From NCBI RefSeq assembly GCF_002954585.1, contig NZ_MSCI01000001.1, forward strand, positions 62,001 through 126,000: DNA of 64,000 bases, written 5' to 3'. Made by a program: the position numbers and the translations under genes. The stretch is from Vibrio chagasii (GTDB lineage Bacteria > Pseudomonadota > Gammaproteobacteria > Enterobacterales > Vibrionaceae). Within the stretch, counting starts at the first letter, position 1. Every line of letters starts with the position of its first letter. Below, piece after piece: positions 16,447 to 26,705 of the stretch. Under the pieces are notes generated by a model. That model ran no database searches. It worked only from the letters and a program-made list of their open reading frames with translations, and was not told where the DNA came from.

Positions 16447-17502
16447 ATGTATGCATGGTCGGATAGCGATTCAATCAATTTAGTGTGCTTAAAGAAATGG
16501 CACGAAACACCAGATACGGTCAGCTTTGAGTTGGGGAGTATCCCACAAGACTTGCACTTCAATTTCAAGCCGGGGCAGTTCATCACTTTGGGCTTAGATA
16601 TGCCGACAAAAACCGATTATCGAGCTTACTCTATCGCTTCTTGCCCAGAGGACAATCGCCTAAAGCTTACGGTTAAACGTGTTGAAGGTGGCTTGGTGTC
16701 TAACTTTATTGTCGATGAGCTTGATGAAGGTGATGAGGTTGCTGTATTGAAGCCTGCTGGTGGTTTTAACTGTATTGATTGCACGCCAACAACGAGTAAC
16801 AAAGTGACACTAGTGAGTGCTGGTTGCTGCATCACACCTGTTATGGCGATGGTGAAGTATTGGCTGTCTCAAGATAGCGGCGTTGAAATTGACTTCATCC
16901 ATATGGCGCGTAATAAGCGAGAGACGATTTATTTTGAAGAGCTACACCAACTTGATGAAACTTACTCTAATTTTAATCTGAAGCTATTACTTAAAGATAA
17001 TCAAGGCACCACGGCCCCTCAAGGTCGATTGGATAATAATTGGCTGGTCAGTCTAAGCCCTGACATTTTAGATCGCACCGTCTATCTGTGTGGCCCAGTT
17101 GGTTTCATGCAAGACATAGAAAGCTATCTAAAAGAACTTGAGTTCAACATGGACAACTTCTATCAAGAAAGCTTTACACCAGCTACTCAGAACGCTCAGT
17201 CAGAAGAGCCTCAAACTGAAATCGCTGACAATGAGAACAGTGTCGTCAAAGTATTTGTCCCAACTTTTGGCAAAGAAGTGGAAGCAGAAGCAGGTACGCC
17301 GCTCGCTGATTCACTAGAGCAAGCGGGTGTGCCGATCATTACCGCTTGTCGCAGCGGTATTTGTGGCTCATGTAAATGCAAAGTGACGAAAGGTTCGGTG
17401 GAATCTAGCAGCCAAGAGACACTGACAGCAGAAGAGATTGAACAAGGTTATGTACTGGCATGTTCAAGCACGATTCAGTCTGATATTGAGGTAGAGCTTT
17501 AG
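16447..17502 (+). CDS. hcr: NADH oxidoreductase, Hcp electron donor
   Basis: Flavo-iron-sulfur reductase that passes electrons from NADH to Hcp. The 351 residues contain an N-terminal FAD-binding barrel (the RAYSIASCPEDNRL motif), an NAD-binding domain (VSAGCCITPVMAM and LCGPVGFMQ) and a C-terminal plant-type 2Fe-2S ferredoxin domain with CRSGICGSCKC and a further cysteine in LACSS. The gene follows hcp by 98 bases with a terminator-like hairpin between them. Confidence 0.94.
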   Translation: MYAWSDSDSINLVCLKKWHETPDTVSFELGSIPQDLHFNFKPGQFITLGLDMPTKTDYRAYSIASCPEDNRLKLTVKRVEGGLVSNFIVDELDEGDEVAVLKPAGGFNCIDCTPTTSNKVTLVSAGCCITPVMAMVKYWLSQDSGVEIDFIHMARNKRETIYFEELHQLDETYSNFNLKLLLKDNQGTTAPQGRLDNNWLVSLSPDILDRTVYLCGPVGFMQDIESYLKELEFNMDNFYQESFTPATQNAQSEEPQTEIADNENSVVKVFVPTFGKEVEAEAGTPLADSLEQAGVPIITACRSGICGSCKCKVTKGSVESSSQETLTAEEIEQGYVLACSSTIQSDIEVEL

Positions 17503-17537
17503 AAGTGACGGTGTATCAGAATTTCTGATATAAAAAG

Positions 17538-17575
17538 GCCACTCAGATCAGTTAGAGAGAGCTGATCTAAGTGGC
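17538..17575 (-). terminator. Terminator of the GAPDH gene
   Basis: A 13-pair stem with one mismatch (GCCACT-AGATCAG and complement) is followed on the minus strand by five U residues. A second GC-rich hairpin (GCGAAGCCTG/CAGGCTTCGC, near 17616-17637) lies closer to the stop of the GAPDH gene, so the 3' end may hold two tandem stems. Confidence 0.75.
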
Positions 17576-17681
17576 AACCCTCCTGTTTATACGGGGGAGT
17601 AAAACAGAAGGGGTTGCGAAGCCTGAAACAGGCTTCGCGGATATAGTTATTATGTTGTGGAGCTTGTTTTACTCAGAGATA

Positions 17682-19118
17682 TTAAACCGCTGGGTAAGTT
17701 TTGTAGCGTACGCCCATCATTTGTTCCATACAGTGAACAACTTGGCAGCTGTAGCCAAACTCGTTGTCGTACCAAATGTACAGAACAGCGCGGTTGTCTT
17801 GTGCGATAGTCGCAACACCGTCAACAACGCCAGGGTGACGAGAACCAACTAAGTCTGTAGAAACAATTTCAGTCGAATCTGTGTAATCGATTTGAGCAGA
17901 TAGGGCAGAAGATAGTGCCATTTGACGTAGGTACGTGTTCAGCTCTTCTTTGTTGGTGCCTTTCTCAAGGTTTAGGTTTGCTACTGCCATTGAAACATTT
18001 GGCGTAGGTACGCGAATCGCATTACCTGTTAGCTTGCCTTCCATTTCTGGCATCGCTTTTGATACTGCTTTTGCTGCGCCAGTCGATGTCAGTACCATGT
18101 TCAATGAAGCAGCACGGCCACGACGGTCACCTGAGTGGAAGTTATCAATCAGGTTTTGGTCATTGGTGAATGAGTGAACCGTTTCGATATGACCAGACAG
18201 AACGCCAAATTTGTCGTGAACGGCTTTCAACACTGGTGTAATCGCGTTGGTTGTGCAGCTTGCCGCAGAGATGATGGTGTCTTCAGGTTGAATTACATCT
18301 TCATTTACACCGAACACAACGTTTTTGATGTCACCTTTGCCAGGTGCAGTAAGCAGTACTTTGCTTGCACCGTTGCACGCTACGTGCTGGCTTAGGCCTT
18401 CTGTGTCACGCCACACACCTGTGTTGTCAACAACCAGTGCGTTGTCGATGCCGTAAGCCGTGTAATCCACGTCTTCTGGTTTATTTGCGTAGATAACTTG
18501 GATGAAATTACCGTTAACGATGATCGCTTTGCGCTCTTGATCTACAACGATGCTGCCGTTGAACTGGCCATGAACTGAGTCACGACGTAGTAGGCTTGCA
18601 CGTTTTTCTAAATCACCGTCTTTACCACCACGAACCACAATTGCACGTAAACGAAGTGGGTAACCTGGGCCGCTTTTCTCTACAAGAATACGAGTCAGTA
18701 GACGACCGATACGACCAAAACCGTATAATACAACGTCGCGAGGTGTAGTCATCGCTTCGCCTTCTAATGAACCCATCAGAGCCGTTTGAAGGAAATCATC
18801 AATCGCGCTGAGATCTTCGTGGTTTTCCCAGTACTGAGCTGCCAGGCGACCAACATCAACGCGGCAAGGTGACAAGCGCATTGATAGTAGGTGTTGGATG
18901 ATTGGTTGAGTTTGTTCTGCGGTTAGCGGTGAACCTGTGTAGCGTTTTGCGATGCGGTGAGCTTTGATGATGTCGATCGTTGTTGCGTTGACTAAGGTCT
19001 TACCGAAGAGGATAACTTCTACGCCTTTTTGGCGGTATAACTGACCTAAAGTTGGAGCGATGGATTCAGCAATAGTTTGACTAGTTTGCCAGTCTAGGAG
19101 GTGCTTTTCGGGACTCAT
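17682..19118 (-). CDS. Glyceraldehyde-3-phosphate dehydrogenase, long form
   Basis: NAD(P)-dependent glycolytic or gluconeogenic enzyme. At 478 residues it is about 140 longer than classical GapA (about 330). The extra part is at the N-terminus (roughly residues 1-125, alpha-helical), before the Rossmann motif VVLYGFGRIGRLLTR. The catalytic cysteine lies in SAASCTTNAITP, and the C-terminal WYDNEFGYSCQV motif is intact. Long GAPDHs of this type occur in vibrios in addition to classical gapA. The role of the extension is not known to me. It is a single-gene unit on the minus strand. Confidence 0.9.
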   Translation of the reverse strand: MSPEKHLLDWQTSQTIAESIAPTLGQLYRQKGVEVILFGKTLVNATTIDIIKAHRIAKRYTGSPLTAEQTQPIIQHLLSMRLSPCRVDVGRLAAQYWENHEDLSAIDDFLQTALMGSLEGEAMTTPRDVVLYGFGRIGRLLTRILVEKSGPGYPLRLRAIVVRGGKDGDLEKRASLLRRDSVHGQFNGSIVVDQERKAIIVNGNFIQVIYANKPEDVDYTAYGIDNALVVDNTGVWRDTEGLSQHVACNGASKVLLTAPGKGDIKNVVFGVNEDVIQPEDTIISAASCTTNAITPVLKAVHDKFGVLSGHIETVHSFTNDQNLIDNFHSGDRRGRAASLNMVLTSTGAAKAVSKAMPEMEGKLTGNAIRVPTPNVSMAVANLNLEKGTNKEELNTYLRQMALSSALSAQIDYTDSTEIVSTDLVGSRHPGVVDGVATIAQDNRAVLYIWYDNEFGYSCQVVHCMEQMMGVRYKTYPAV

Positions 19119-19585
19119 CTTTACTCGGGACCTTTCACGTTAAGTTCTGCAGTCATGGCGGTTGTAGGGAAGCCAATCAGCATAGGGGGTTGAGCTATCA
19201 AGCGGTGGTCTTTTGTGCCACTTAAATGTGCTTGATATGCGTTGTGTGTAACTTGTAATTTTTATGTGGCAGGATTGTAAGGTACGACTGGTTATTCTGC
19301 TAGGAAAAATAAATGCAGATAAATTATCTGTAAGTTGGTGTGATATTAGCCATTAATCAAGTTTTATGCGTAGGTAAAGGCTATTGACTTTAACAATCTG
19401 TAGCACTTAATTTCCGACAAAAAATACTCAAATCAAAATATGATATGTAATGAAAGTCATAGTGTTCAGTAAAACTGTGATCATCAATACAAGTTACACG
19501 TAAATGGTAAACAATAAACAAGCTAATCAGTCTGTTTTGTTGTTTAACCTTCAAATAAGCCATCGTTGCGTGAAAAAAATGCAGG

Positions 19586-19601
19586 GCGCAAACGTTTGGA
19601 T
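19586..19601. promoter_or_regulatory. PurR-like box
   Basis: GCGCAAACGTTTGGAT matches 13 of 16 positions of the PurR consensus. It lies about 470 bases from the GAPDH start and about 305 bases from the kinase start, so no target is obvious. Confidence 0.4.
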
Positions 19602-19724
19602 CTCACAAATTTAACCTTAATTTGGGAATTTGTTCGTACCTAGCACCGTGACTTGCTGCCTTTCTGCCTTATCAATGTGACTTCTTTACTTGTTATGTGA
19701 GCGATAATAACTCTCTCTCGGAAA

Positions 19725-19736
19725 TGAAACGTTTCA
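19725..19736. promoter_or_regulatory. Cra/FruR-like palindrome
   Basis: TGAAACGTTTCA is a perfect palindrome and an exact fit to the Cra (FruR) core. It is about 170 bases before the hybrid kinase and about 600 bases before the GAPDH gene. Cra control of a GAPDH gene would make metabolic sense, but the distance is large. Confidence 0.45.
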
Positions 19737-19906
19737 TTGATTTGCTATCCTGATACCAACGTTTGCTTTGTACACTGCACATTATTTGCCTTTCTGGACT
19801 CAGAGTATCGTTTGTTCATATCCAATTTGATCAATAACCGCTGTTAATGTCCTATTCTTTACTTGGGCTAGGTTAAATTACTTTCGGGAAGGGAGTAGTT
19901 ATAAAA

Positions 19907-22531
19907 ATGATAAACATGTCAATTAGATGGCGTCTAATTCTTCTTACCACTGTGTCTGTAATCATCATGTTTGGGTTTACAGTAAACCAAGTGTTCAAGA
20001 ACGACACGAAGATGAATAATCTTGAAACTACACGAGTTAAGGTTGAAGCTCTTCAATCTTTTAACACGGTTTCAAGTAATGTCCATCGATGGTTAGTTCT
20101 GTCTAATGACTCCTCTGAGAAAGGCCAGTTGCTTTTAACCCTGCAATCAGAATTGGATAGGCTTTCTCAGTACGGGGCTCGACTAAAGCAGTCTGATGAA
20201 AACCTGAATATTGAGCCTCTGCTAACCGAACTGAAGAATGTGATAATGAGCCTGACTAATGTGACGCCAGGTTCTGGCAATCAGGCGTTAATAGATAAGG
20301 CTTTCGGACTATTAAAAGGCGTGTTGCTTCAGTTATCCGAATATCGGGTGGCTTTATTGGATGAAGATATTAGTCAAGCTGATGCGATGTTCGTCCACCT
20401 CACTAACTACGTGTTTTGGAGCCAGCGAGAAGCATGGTTGAGCTACAGCTTGTACCGCTCGCCTGAACAAAAAAATCAATATCTTCTGAGTTACATTAGT
20501 GCGTTAGATCGACAGCAGCAGTTATTAGAGACCTTTTTCCAATCGGATACGAGCTCTCCAAGTATTAGGCAACTTCTTAATACCGTTTCTCAAGATGAGT
20601 TTCAGGACAAGTTTGCAACACGAATCCTCGAAGGAGAACTCTCATCACCCGAAGTATATGAACACCTAAAAAGTCTAGAGGTCAAAAAGCGAGCCATTTC
20701 TCAAGCGATCAGTGCTTACACCAAGCAATTGCAGTTTGATTTAACAAACAATATTGTGTTGCAGAAAAGACAAACTTTAGTGATCTCGTTCTGGATCTTA
20801 GCTGTTTCGGGGGTGTTGTTGTGGTTGGGGGCTATGATCTCTATACGCTTGAACAGAAATCTATCAATGATCTTGAAGGGCGTTTCAGAGTGCGCTGATA
20901 ACGATGGCAAGCCGAACACCATAAAAATTGAGGGCAATGACGAGCTAGCAGAGTTTACTGAAACCTTAAATAGGGTGATTGAACGTAACTACCTACGTAA
21001 TCAAGAGCTTATTGAAGCCAAAGAAGATGCCGTATCAGCTAATAAAGCGAAAAGTGCATTCCTCGCCAATATGTCTCATGAGATCCGAACTCCCTTAAAT
21101 GGGATCATTGGTATGGCGGAGATTTTATCGCAGAGTAAGCTAAGCCCTAACCAACAAGAGGTGCTTGGGGATATTGAGTCATCGTCGCACTCATTACTGG
21201 TGCTACTGAATGACATTCTCGACTTGTCTAAGATTGAGTCGGGTAACCTCATGCTCTCTCCACACAATGCTGACTTACGTGAAGCCGTCTATGACTCTGT
21301 GAGCGTGATTTTATCTAAGGCGATCAGTAAAGACATTGAGCTCGATGTGAACATTGATTCTCAAACACCACCGCAACTATTCTTCGATGAGTATCGCGTT
21401 AGGCAGGTGCTGACGAACTTATTGTCGAATGCCATCAAGTTCACCTCTAACGGTATCATCACAACGGACATCGCCTATACGCCAATGTCGATGGGTAGAG
21501 GTAAACTCGAGTGCAGTGTTTCGGATACAGGCATTGGTATTGAACCAGAGAAACTAGAGTCCATATTTGAGCCCTTTACTCAAGAGGATGGCAGTATCAC
21601 GCGTCAGTTTGGTGGTACAGGGCTTGGGTTAGCAATCTGTCGGCAGCTTGTCGACTTAATGGGAGGATACATCACTGCCCGTTCAGTAAAAGGTGAAGGC
21701 TCTACCTTTACGTTTTGTCTGCATGTCGATGTGGTAGAGACGCAAGTTCAAAGCCTCGAAAATTTAAATCGTGCAACGATCATTTCCAACTCTTTTAACT
21801 ATCTCGACCAATTAGTCAAAGAGTGTGAGCGCCTCAATATAAAACCCAAGGTGGTGGGATCGATATCGTCGCTAGATGAAGAGATCAAAGAGAGCGACTT
21901 TGTCTTGTATTGCCATAGCTTACATCACTCACTGCAGAGTGATTTAGCGGCGTTGAAAGAACGGTACCCGTTAGACCGCGTGATTGTTTGTCAGCACCAC
22001 TTATTCAAAACAAATCTGATTACAGAGTCCGTTCATTCAACTCATACATTGCCATTCTTGGGACGGCGTTTCTTGAATAGTCTATTTTCACTTGATGCGA
22101 ATGAAGAGCCAGTACTTGAAGCCAAATCAGAAAAAGAAGAAGTGCGTCTTCTGAATCGACGTATCTTGATTGTCGAAGATAACTTGATGAATCAGAAGAT
22201 AGCGAGCTTCTTTCTTGAACAAGCAGGCTACGAGTATTTAATTGCTAGTAATGGACAAGAGGCGGTTGATGTTATTACTCAGGGCGCGCAATTTGACGCC
22301 GTGTTGATGGATTGCATGATGCCAGTCATGGATGGGATAACTGCGACCAGAGCAATCCGACAGTGGGAGAGCAAGCAACAAACGACTCCACTGCCAATTA
22401 TTGCCTTAACCGCAAGTGTGTTAGAAGAAGACATCAAAGATTGCTTTGATGCAGGCATGAATGCTTATTTACCCAAGCCTTATAAATCTCACCAACTCTA
22501 CGACCTGTTTAGCAGCCTTGATATCGTCTAA
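19907..22531 (+). CDS. Hybrid sensor histidine kinase/response regulator
   Basis: Inner-membrane sensor of 874 residues. Order: membrane segment 1 (about 8-27), a periplasmic domain of about 260 residues with no family I recognise, membrane segment 2 (about 289-312), HAMP (about 310-365), dimerisation domain with phospho-acceptor His391 in MSHEIRTPLNG, ATPase domain (NLLSNAIKFT, DTGIGI, GGTGLGLAI), a degenerate receiver-like stretch, and a true C-terminal receiver whose aspartate lies in VLMDCMMPVMDG. No phosphotransfer domain or partner regulator gene is adjacent, so the output must be elsewhere. Its signal is unknown. Confidence 0.9.
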   Translation: MINMSIRWRLILLTTVSVIIMFGFTVNQVFKNDTKMNNLETTRVKVEALQSFNTVSSNVHRWLVLSNDSSEKGQLLLTLQSELDRLSQYGARLKQSDENLNIEPLLTELKNVIMSLTNVTPGSGNQALIDKAFGLLKGVLLQLSEYRVALLDEDISQADAMFVHLTNYVFWSQREAWLSYSLYRSPEQKNQYLLSYISALDRQQQLLETFFQSDTSSPSIRQLLNTVSQDEFQDKFATRILEGELSSPEVYEHLKSLEVKKRAISQAISAYTKQLQFDLTNNIVLQKRQTLVISFWILAVSGVLLWLGAMISIRLNRNLSMILKGVSECADNDGKPNTIKIEGNDELAEFTETLNRVIERNYLRNQELIEAKEDAVSANKAKSAFLANMSHEIRTPLNGIIGMAEILSQSKLSPNQQEVLGDIESSSHSLLVLLNDILDLSKIESGNLMLSPHNADLREAVYDSVSVILSKAISKDIELDVNIDSQTPPQLFFDEYRVRQVLTNLLSNAIKFTSNGIITTDIAYTPMSMGRGKLECSVSDTGIGIEPEKLESIFEPFTQEDGSITRQFGGTGLGLAICRQLVDLMGGYITARSVKGEGSTFTFCLHVDVVETQVQSLENLNRATIISNSFNYLDQLVKECERLNIKPKVVGSISSLDEEIKESDFVLYCHSLHHSLQSDLAALKERYPLDRVIVCQHHLFKTNLITESVHSTHTLPFLGRRFLNSLFSLDANEEPVLEAKSEKEEVRLLNRRILIVEDNLMNQKIASFFLEQAGYEYLIASNGQEAVDVITQGAQFDAVLMDCMMPVMDGITATRAIRQWESKQQTTPLPIIALTASVLEEDIKDCFDAGMNAYLPKPYKSHQLYDLFSSLDIV

Positions 22532-22594
22532 CTGATAGCTGGTTTAAAGCTCAACAAGGCAATTGAGCTTTAAACCATAGTTGGAACAAGCTTG

Positions 22595-22831
22595 TTAACG
22601 CACTTCCATGCCTAAATTGTATTGAGCAAGGCAGCGCCCGACATAACTGATTTTGATGAAAGCCGCCACAATGATGGTGCTGATGTGCGCGACGATCTGA
22701 ACCGGTAGTGAGAAATGATCCGCCATTGGGTAAGCGATGATTATGCTGAGTAGCATAAGCAAAGTGGTAATCGCTAGGCTGAAGTTAGATACAGAAAGTA
22801 GAGTTTGAAAGCGTTGAGTCATCGTCTTCAT
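22595..22831 (-). CDS. Small two-segment membrane protein, unknown function
   Basis: A 78-residue protein with hydrophobic segments at about 13-33 and 42-62, separated by a short polar loop, and a short charged tail. The N-terminus MKTMTQRFQ is polar. I do not recognise the family. It converges with the upstream hybrid kinase gene and stands alone on its strand. Confidence 0.6.
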   Translation of the reverse strand: MKTMTQRFQTLLSVSNFSLAITTLLMLLSIIIAYPMADHFSLPVQIVAHISTIIVAAFIKISYVGRCLAQYNLGMEVR

Positions 22832-22945
22832 ATTGAATTCCTAGTTACTATTAGTTCTTTTGATATTTAACTAACAGCAATTAGCGTTCCAACTTCTAAA
22901 GTTTTTATTTATCAGTTGCTTAGATTTTGGTTGTTTTGATTTACA

Positions 22946-22982
22946 GTCAAAAAGACACATATAATGGCCGTGTCCTTTTGAC
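22946..22982. repeat. Long inverted repeat downstream of a small secreted protein gene
   Basis: Two 13-base arms (GTCAAAAAGACAC and GTGTCCTTTTGAC) pair with one mismatch around an 11-base spacer, 27 bases past the stop of the gene at 23009-23410. On the minus strand the distal arm carries five U residues, so it may act as a terminator. It could also be an operator. Confidence 0.5.
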
Positions 22983-23008
22983 GTTAATGAGTGTTTTTTA
23001 CCACGGCC

Positions 23009-23410
23009 TTAAGCCTCAGGTATCACCACACCGATTTCTGGCTCAATGTGTTGTTGAATGTATTTCAAGGTGTTGATCATGTTCGATACATTCTTTTTAT
23101 CCGGCAGGGTAAACAAGGTGGTGTTACTCATCGCCCAGTCTGTTCCTTGTAACAGCACTAAGTGCAAAGGCATGCTTTGGGTGATTCCCGCATCTTTCAG
23201 CTGTTGTCCTATCTCTCTAACTCTATCTTCAGCATGATTAAGTAGCATCCAGCCTCGAAATGCCGAGCGAGTTGGTACTTTGTAGCCATGAACGTCGACC
23301 ACGAGATCGTCATAAGTGATTTCGGTATTTTCGGTATAAAGCCTTTCAAACTCTTGTGGATAGGGTTGAGTTGATGACAGCGCTAAGGTGAGCAGAATGG
23401 TTGAGTACAT
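23009..23410 (-). CDS. Predicted exported protein, unknown function
   Basis: A 133-residue protein starting with a short hydrophobic stretch (MYSTILLTLALSS) that looks like a signal peptide. The mature part is mixed alpha/beta, with the segment DVHGYKVPTRSAFRGWMLL and a VLLQGTDWAMSNTTLFTLP stretch that may be strands. No cysteine pair or catalytic motif is apparent. I do not recognise a family. Confidence 0.6.
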   Translation of the reverse strand: MYSTILLTLALSSTQPYPQEFERLYTENTEITYDDLVVDVHGYKVPTRSAFRGWMLLNHAEDRVREIGQQLKDAGITQSMPLHLVLLQGTDWAMSNTTLFTLPDKKNVSNMINTLKYIQQHIEPEIGVVIPEA

Positions 23411-23500
23411 AAGTTGACTCCATTTCTTACGTTGACCTTGATAATGATATTTGAATCATTAAATACGTAGGCTTAAGTATAGACACTGGAATTTAGGTAC

Positions 23501-23527
23501 AAAAAAACCCACTACAAAGAGTGGGTT
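23501..23527 (-). terminator. Terminator of the DUF496 gene
   Basis: AACCCACT/AGTGGGTT stem with a six-base loop. On the minus strand it is followed by a seven-base U tract, 29 bases past the DUF496 gene stop. Confidence 0.85.
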
Positions 23528-23555
23528 ACTAAACAAGTCATCCAACTTTATAAGA

Positions 23556-23870
23556 TTACTTCTTACCCTGGATTTGCTTGTCTTCTTCTGTCAGCTCACG
23601 GATACGACGGCTGATGTCGCGACGAGCTTTAGAAATCTCTGCGCTCTTGATGATGTGGTCATCAACACGATCTTCGTAGTCAGCTTTCATGTTTTTGATG
23701 ATGCCTAGAATCTCATCGTGAGTCATCTCTGGCTTGATGTAATCAAGTAGGTTATCAAGAAGGTCGACACGCTTACGGTTGTCACGAACTTTCTTTTCGT
23801 TGTCTAGCAGTTCACGCTTAAGTTTGTTCTTACGTCGTGCTTGGTTAACAATTTCAAATACGCTGCTCAT
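23556..23870 (-). CDS. DUF496 family protein (YeeX-like)
   Basis: A 104-residue, highly charged alpha-helical protein that closely resembles E. coli YeeX of the DUF496/UPF0265 family. Shared blocks are [53 protein letters not shown] and the SKARRDIS segment. The sequence suggests a coiled-coil dimer with basic patches. Function of the family is not established, though nucleic-acid or nucleoid association has been considered. It is monocistronic with its own terminator. Confidence 0.88.
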   Translation of the reverse strand: MSSVFEIVNQARRKNKLKRELLDNEKKVRDNRKRVDLLDNLLDYIKPEMTHDEILGIIKNMKADYEDRVDDHIIKSAEISKARRDISRRIRELTEEDKQIQGKK

Positions 23871-24065
23871 AGATTCCTTTTCCTATTCGTCAAATACGTT
23901 ATCTGGTTCTGATTAAAGCACATCAATTGATGATGTAACAGTCTTTAGATCAAAGCAAAAGTAAGGTTGTTTAATTATTCGTCACTCTCACCGATGTGTG
24001 ATTGTTTTTATCTCGCCGTTCAAGTTAGTATCCCATGTAGATACTGCATTGATACGAAATGTGAA

Positions 24066-24266
24066 ATGAATCAACAACAATTGGAAACCGAAGATTCAGG
24101 TGATAAAGCGACTGAACCTTCAGCAGAGCAAAACAAGCTTCGCGATGCGTATGTAAAAGAGCGTACTTATTTGGAAGTCGTGGAAATAGAGCTAAACCGT
24201 TCTAAGATCATAATGATTGATGAACAGGGTAGAAAGAAACGAGTACCAATTTTGCCTGAGCACTAG
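24066..24266 (+). CDS. Small hypothetical protein
   Basis: A 66-residue soluble protein with an acidic, low-complexity N-terminus (QQQLETEDSGDKATEPS) and a more ordered C-terminal half (YLEVVEIELNRSKIIMIDEQGRKKRVPILPEH) that looks like a small beta unit. I take the ATG at 24066 as the start. The frame is open upstream to 23967, but that part (rich in Cys and aromatic residues) does not look coding. Family unknown. It precedes the yceH-like gene in the same direction. Confidence 0.6.
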   Translation: MNQQQLETEDSGDKATEPSAEQNKLRDAYVKERTYLEVVEIELNRSKIIMIDEQGRKKRVPILPEH

Positions 24267-24329
24267 TCCTAGGTGACTGCATTGTTTAATGCTGAGACAG
24301 AATCACCAAAATAATAAAAAGGAATAACG

Positions 24330-24986
24330 ATGAACACAGTACTTTCCCCAATTGAAGCGAGAATCATTGGTTGCTTGATCGAAAAAGAAGTGACGACTCC
24401 CGATCATTACCCACTTACGTTGAACAGTCTGACCACAGCTTGTAATCAGAAAAGCAATCGTGAGCCTGTTCTGTCGTTGTCTGAGTCAGAAGTATTAGAT
24501 GCCGTTGATGGCTTGATTGCTCGCCGCATGGTGAGTGACGAAAGTAGTTTTAATAGTCGTGTTAATAAGTATCAGCATCGCTTCTGCAATACTGAGTTTG
24601 GTGATCTGCAATTTACAGAACAAGAGCGTGCGATCATCTGTTGTATGTTACTGCGTGGTCCACAAACGCCGGGCGAATTACGTACGAGGACAGGGCGCTT
24701 AGCGAATTTCACAGATGTAAAAGAGGTGGAAGCAACGCTCGAAAAGTTAGCGACCCGTGAAGCTGGCGCCTTGGTTGTTAAACTACCGCGTGAAGCAGGT
24801 AAGCGTGAGTCACGTTATCAGCATTTACTCAGCGGTGAAGTCGATGTTGAAGCGTTTGCGACGGCATCTTCAGGTGTTGCAGCACCGTCAGCATCGAGTG
24901 AGAAGCTAGAAGAGCTAGAGTCTGAAGTTGCAAGCCTAAGAACTGAAGTAGCCGAGCTGAAAGCTCTGGTTGAATCTCTACTGTAA
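24330..24986 (+). CDS. yceH: DUF480 / UPF0502 protein YceH
   Basis: A 218-residue protein made of two winged-helix-like domains, matching YceH. The opening [34 protein letters not shown] segment and the later [22 protein letters not shown] segment are characteristic. The C-terminal end is a short coiled coil ([23 protein letters not shown]). DNA binding is plausible from the fold, but the function is unknown. The next gene starts with no gap after its stop. Confidence 0.9.
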   Translation: MNTVLSPIEARIIGCLIEKEVTTPDHYPLTLNSLTTACNQKSNREPVLSLSESEVLDAVDGLIARRMVSDESSFNSRVNKYQHRFCNTEFGDLQFTEQERAIICCMLLRGPQTPGELRTRTGRLANFTDVKEVEATLEKLATREAGALVVKLPREAGKRESRYQHLLSGEVDVEAFATASSGVAAPSASSEKLEELESEVASLRTEVAELKALVESLL

Positions 24987-25301
24987 ATGTCTGAATCTGA
25001 GAACAAGGCGGATTGGGTCGTGTACCTGATCCGCAATCGTCATAACGCTTTGTATTGTGGAGTCACCAATAATCTAAAACGCCGCTTTGAGCAGCACCAA
25101 ACTGGTAAAGGTGCCAAAGCCCTAAAAGGCAAGGGGCCGCTGAAGTTAGTTTGGAGTATGGAGACCCAGTCGAAAAGTGAGGCTCTGAAAACCGAATACG
25201 CGATCAAACAATTACCTAAGTTACGTAAAGAAAAGTTAGTATCACTTAAACTTATCATTGAGTGGCAGGACGACAAGATTCAATATATCGAAGTCTCATA
25301 A
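24987..25301 (+). CDS. GIY-YIG nuclease-superfamily protein (YhbQ-like)
   Basis: A 104-residue single-domain GIY-YIG protein of the UPF0213/YhbQ type. The motif reads VYLI followed by YCGVT instead of GIY-YIG, and is followed by the conserved arginine in NNLKRRFEQHQTG and the glutamate in KTEYAIKQLPK. Such stand-alone domains are thought to cleave nicked or branched DNA. It abuts yceH (TAA then ATG with no gap), so the two are co-transcribed. Confidence 0.88.
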   Translation: MSESENKADWVVYLIRNRHNALYCGVTNNLKRRFEQHQTGKGAKALKGKGPLKLVWSMETQSKSEALKTEYAIKQLPKLRKEKLVSLKLIIEWQDDKIQYIEVS

Positions 25302-25469
25302 TTCATACCTAAAATGGTTATTACTGATAAAATTGTAACAAATAAAAATTCCGAGATTGTTTTTTATTAAGTCTTTGATTTTAAATTGAAATGTATAAAA
25401 TTCGGAAGGCGTGTTTAGCCACGTGACACTAAAGTTTTTCCGTTACCGCTCTCATTTGATATATCACTC

Positions 25470-25490
25470 AATTAGAATGTCGTTCTAATT
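25470..25490. promoter_or_regulatory. Perfect dyad in the luxP upstream region
   Basis: AATTAGAA-N5-TTCTAATT is a perfect eight-base inverted repeat in the 309-base gap between the GIY-YIG gene and luxP, about 120 bases before the luxP start. The form resembles operators of TetR-family proteins. The rest of the gap (25302-25610) is AT-rich and shows no gene or clear terminator. Confidence 0.5.
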
Positions 25491-25598
25491 AGCTTTAGCC
25501 GCTATCATTTATCCTCGTTGTCCTACATAATATCTTTCAGCCATTCAAAGAGATGGTGTCATGCTAGGTTAAAAAATGAGCCAAAGTAGCTCATATAA

Positions 25599-26704
<1,106 letters not shown>

Positions 26705-26705
<1 letters not shown>

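Larger units (their letters stand above)
19119..19906. other. 788-base intergenic region with operator-like sites
   Basis: No credible gene is visible between the GAPDH gene and the hybrid kinase. The stretch is AT-rich and holds a PurR-like box and a Cra-like palindrome (listed separately). Its size would allow a small RNA or an unrecognised short gene, but I see no terminator hairpin that would support one. Confidence 0.6.
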
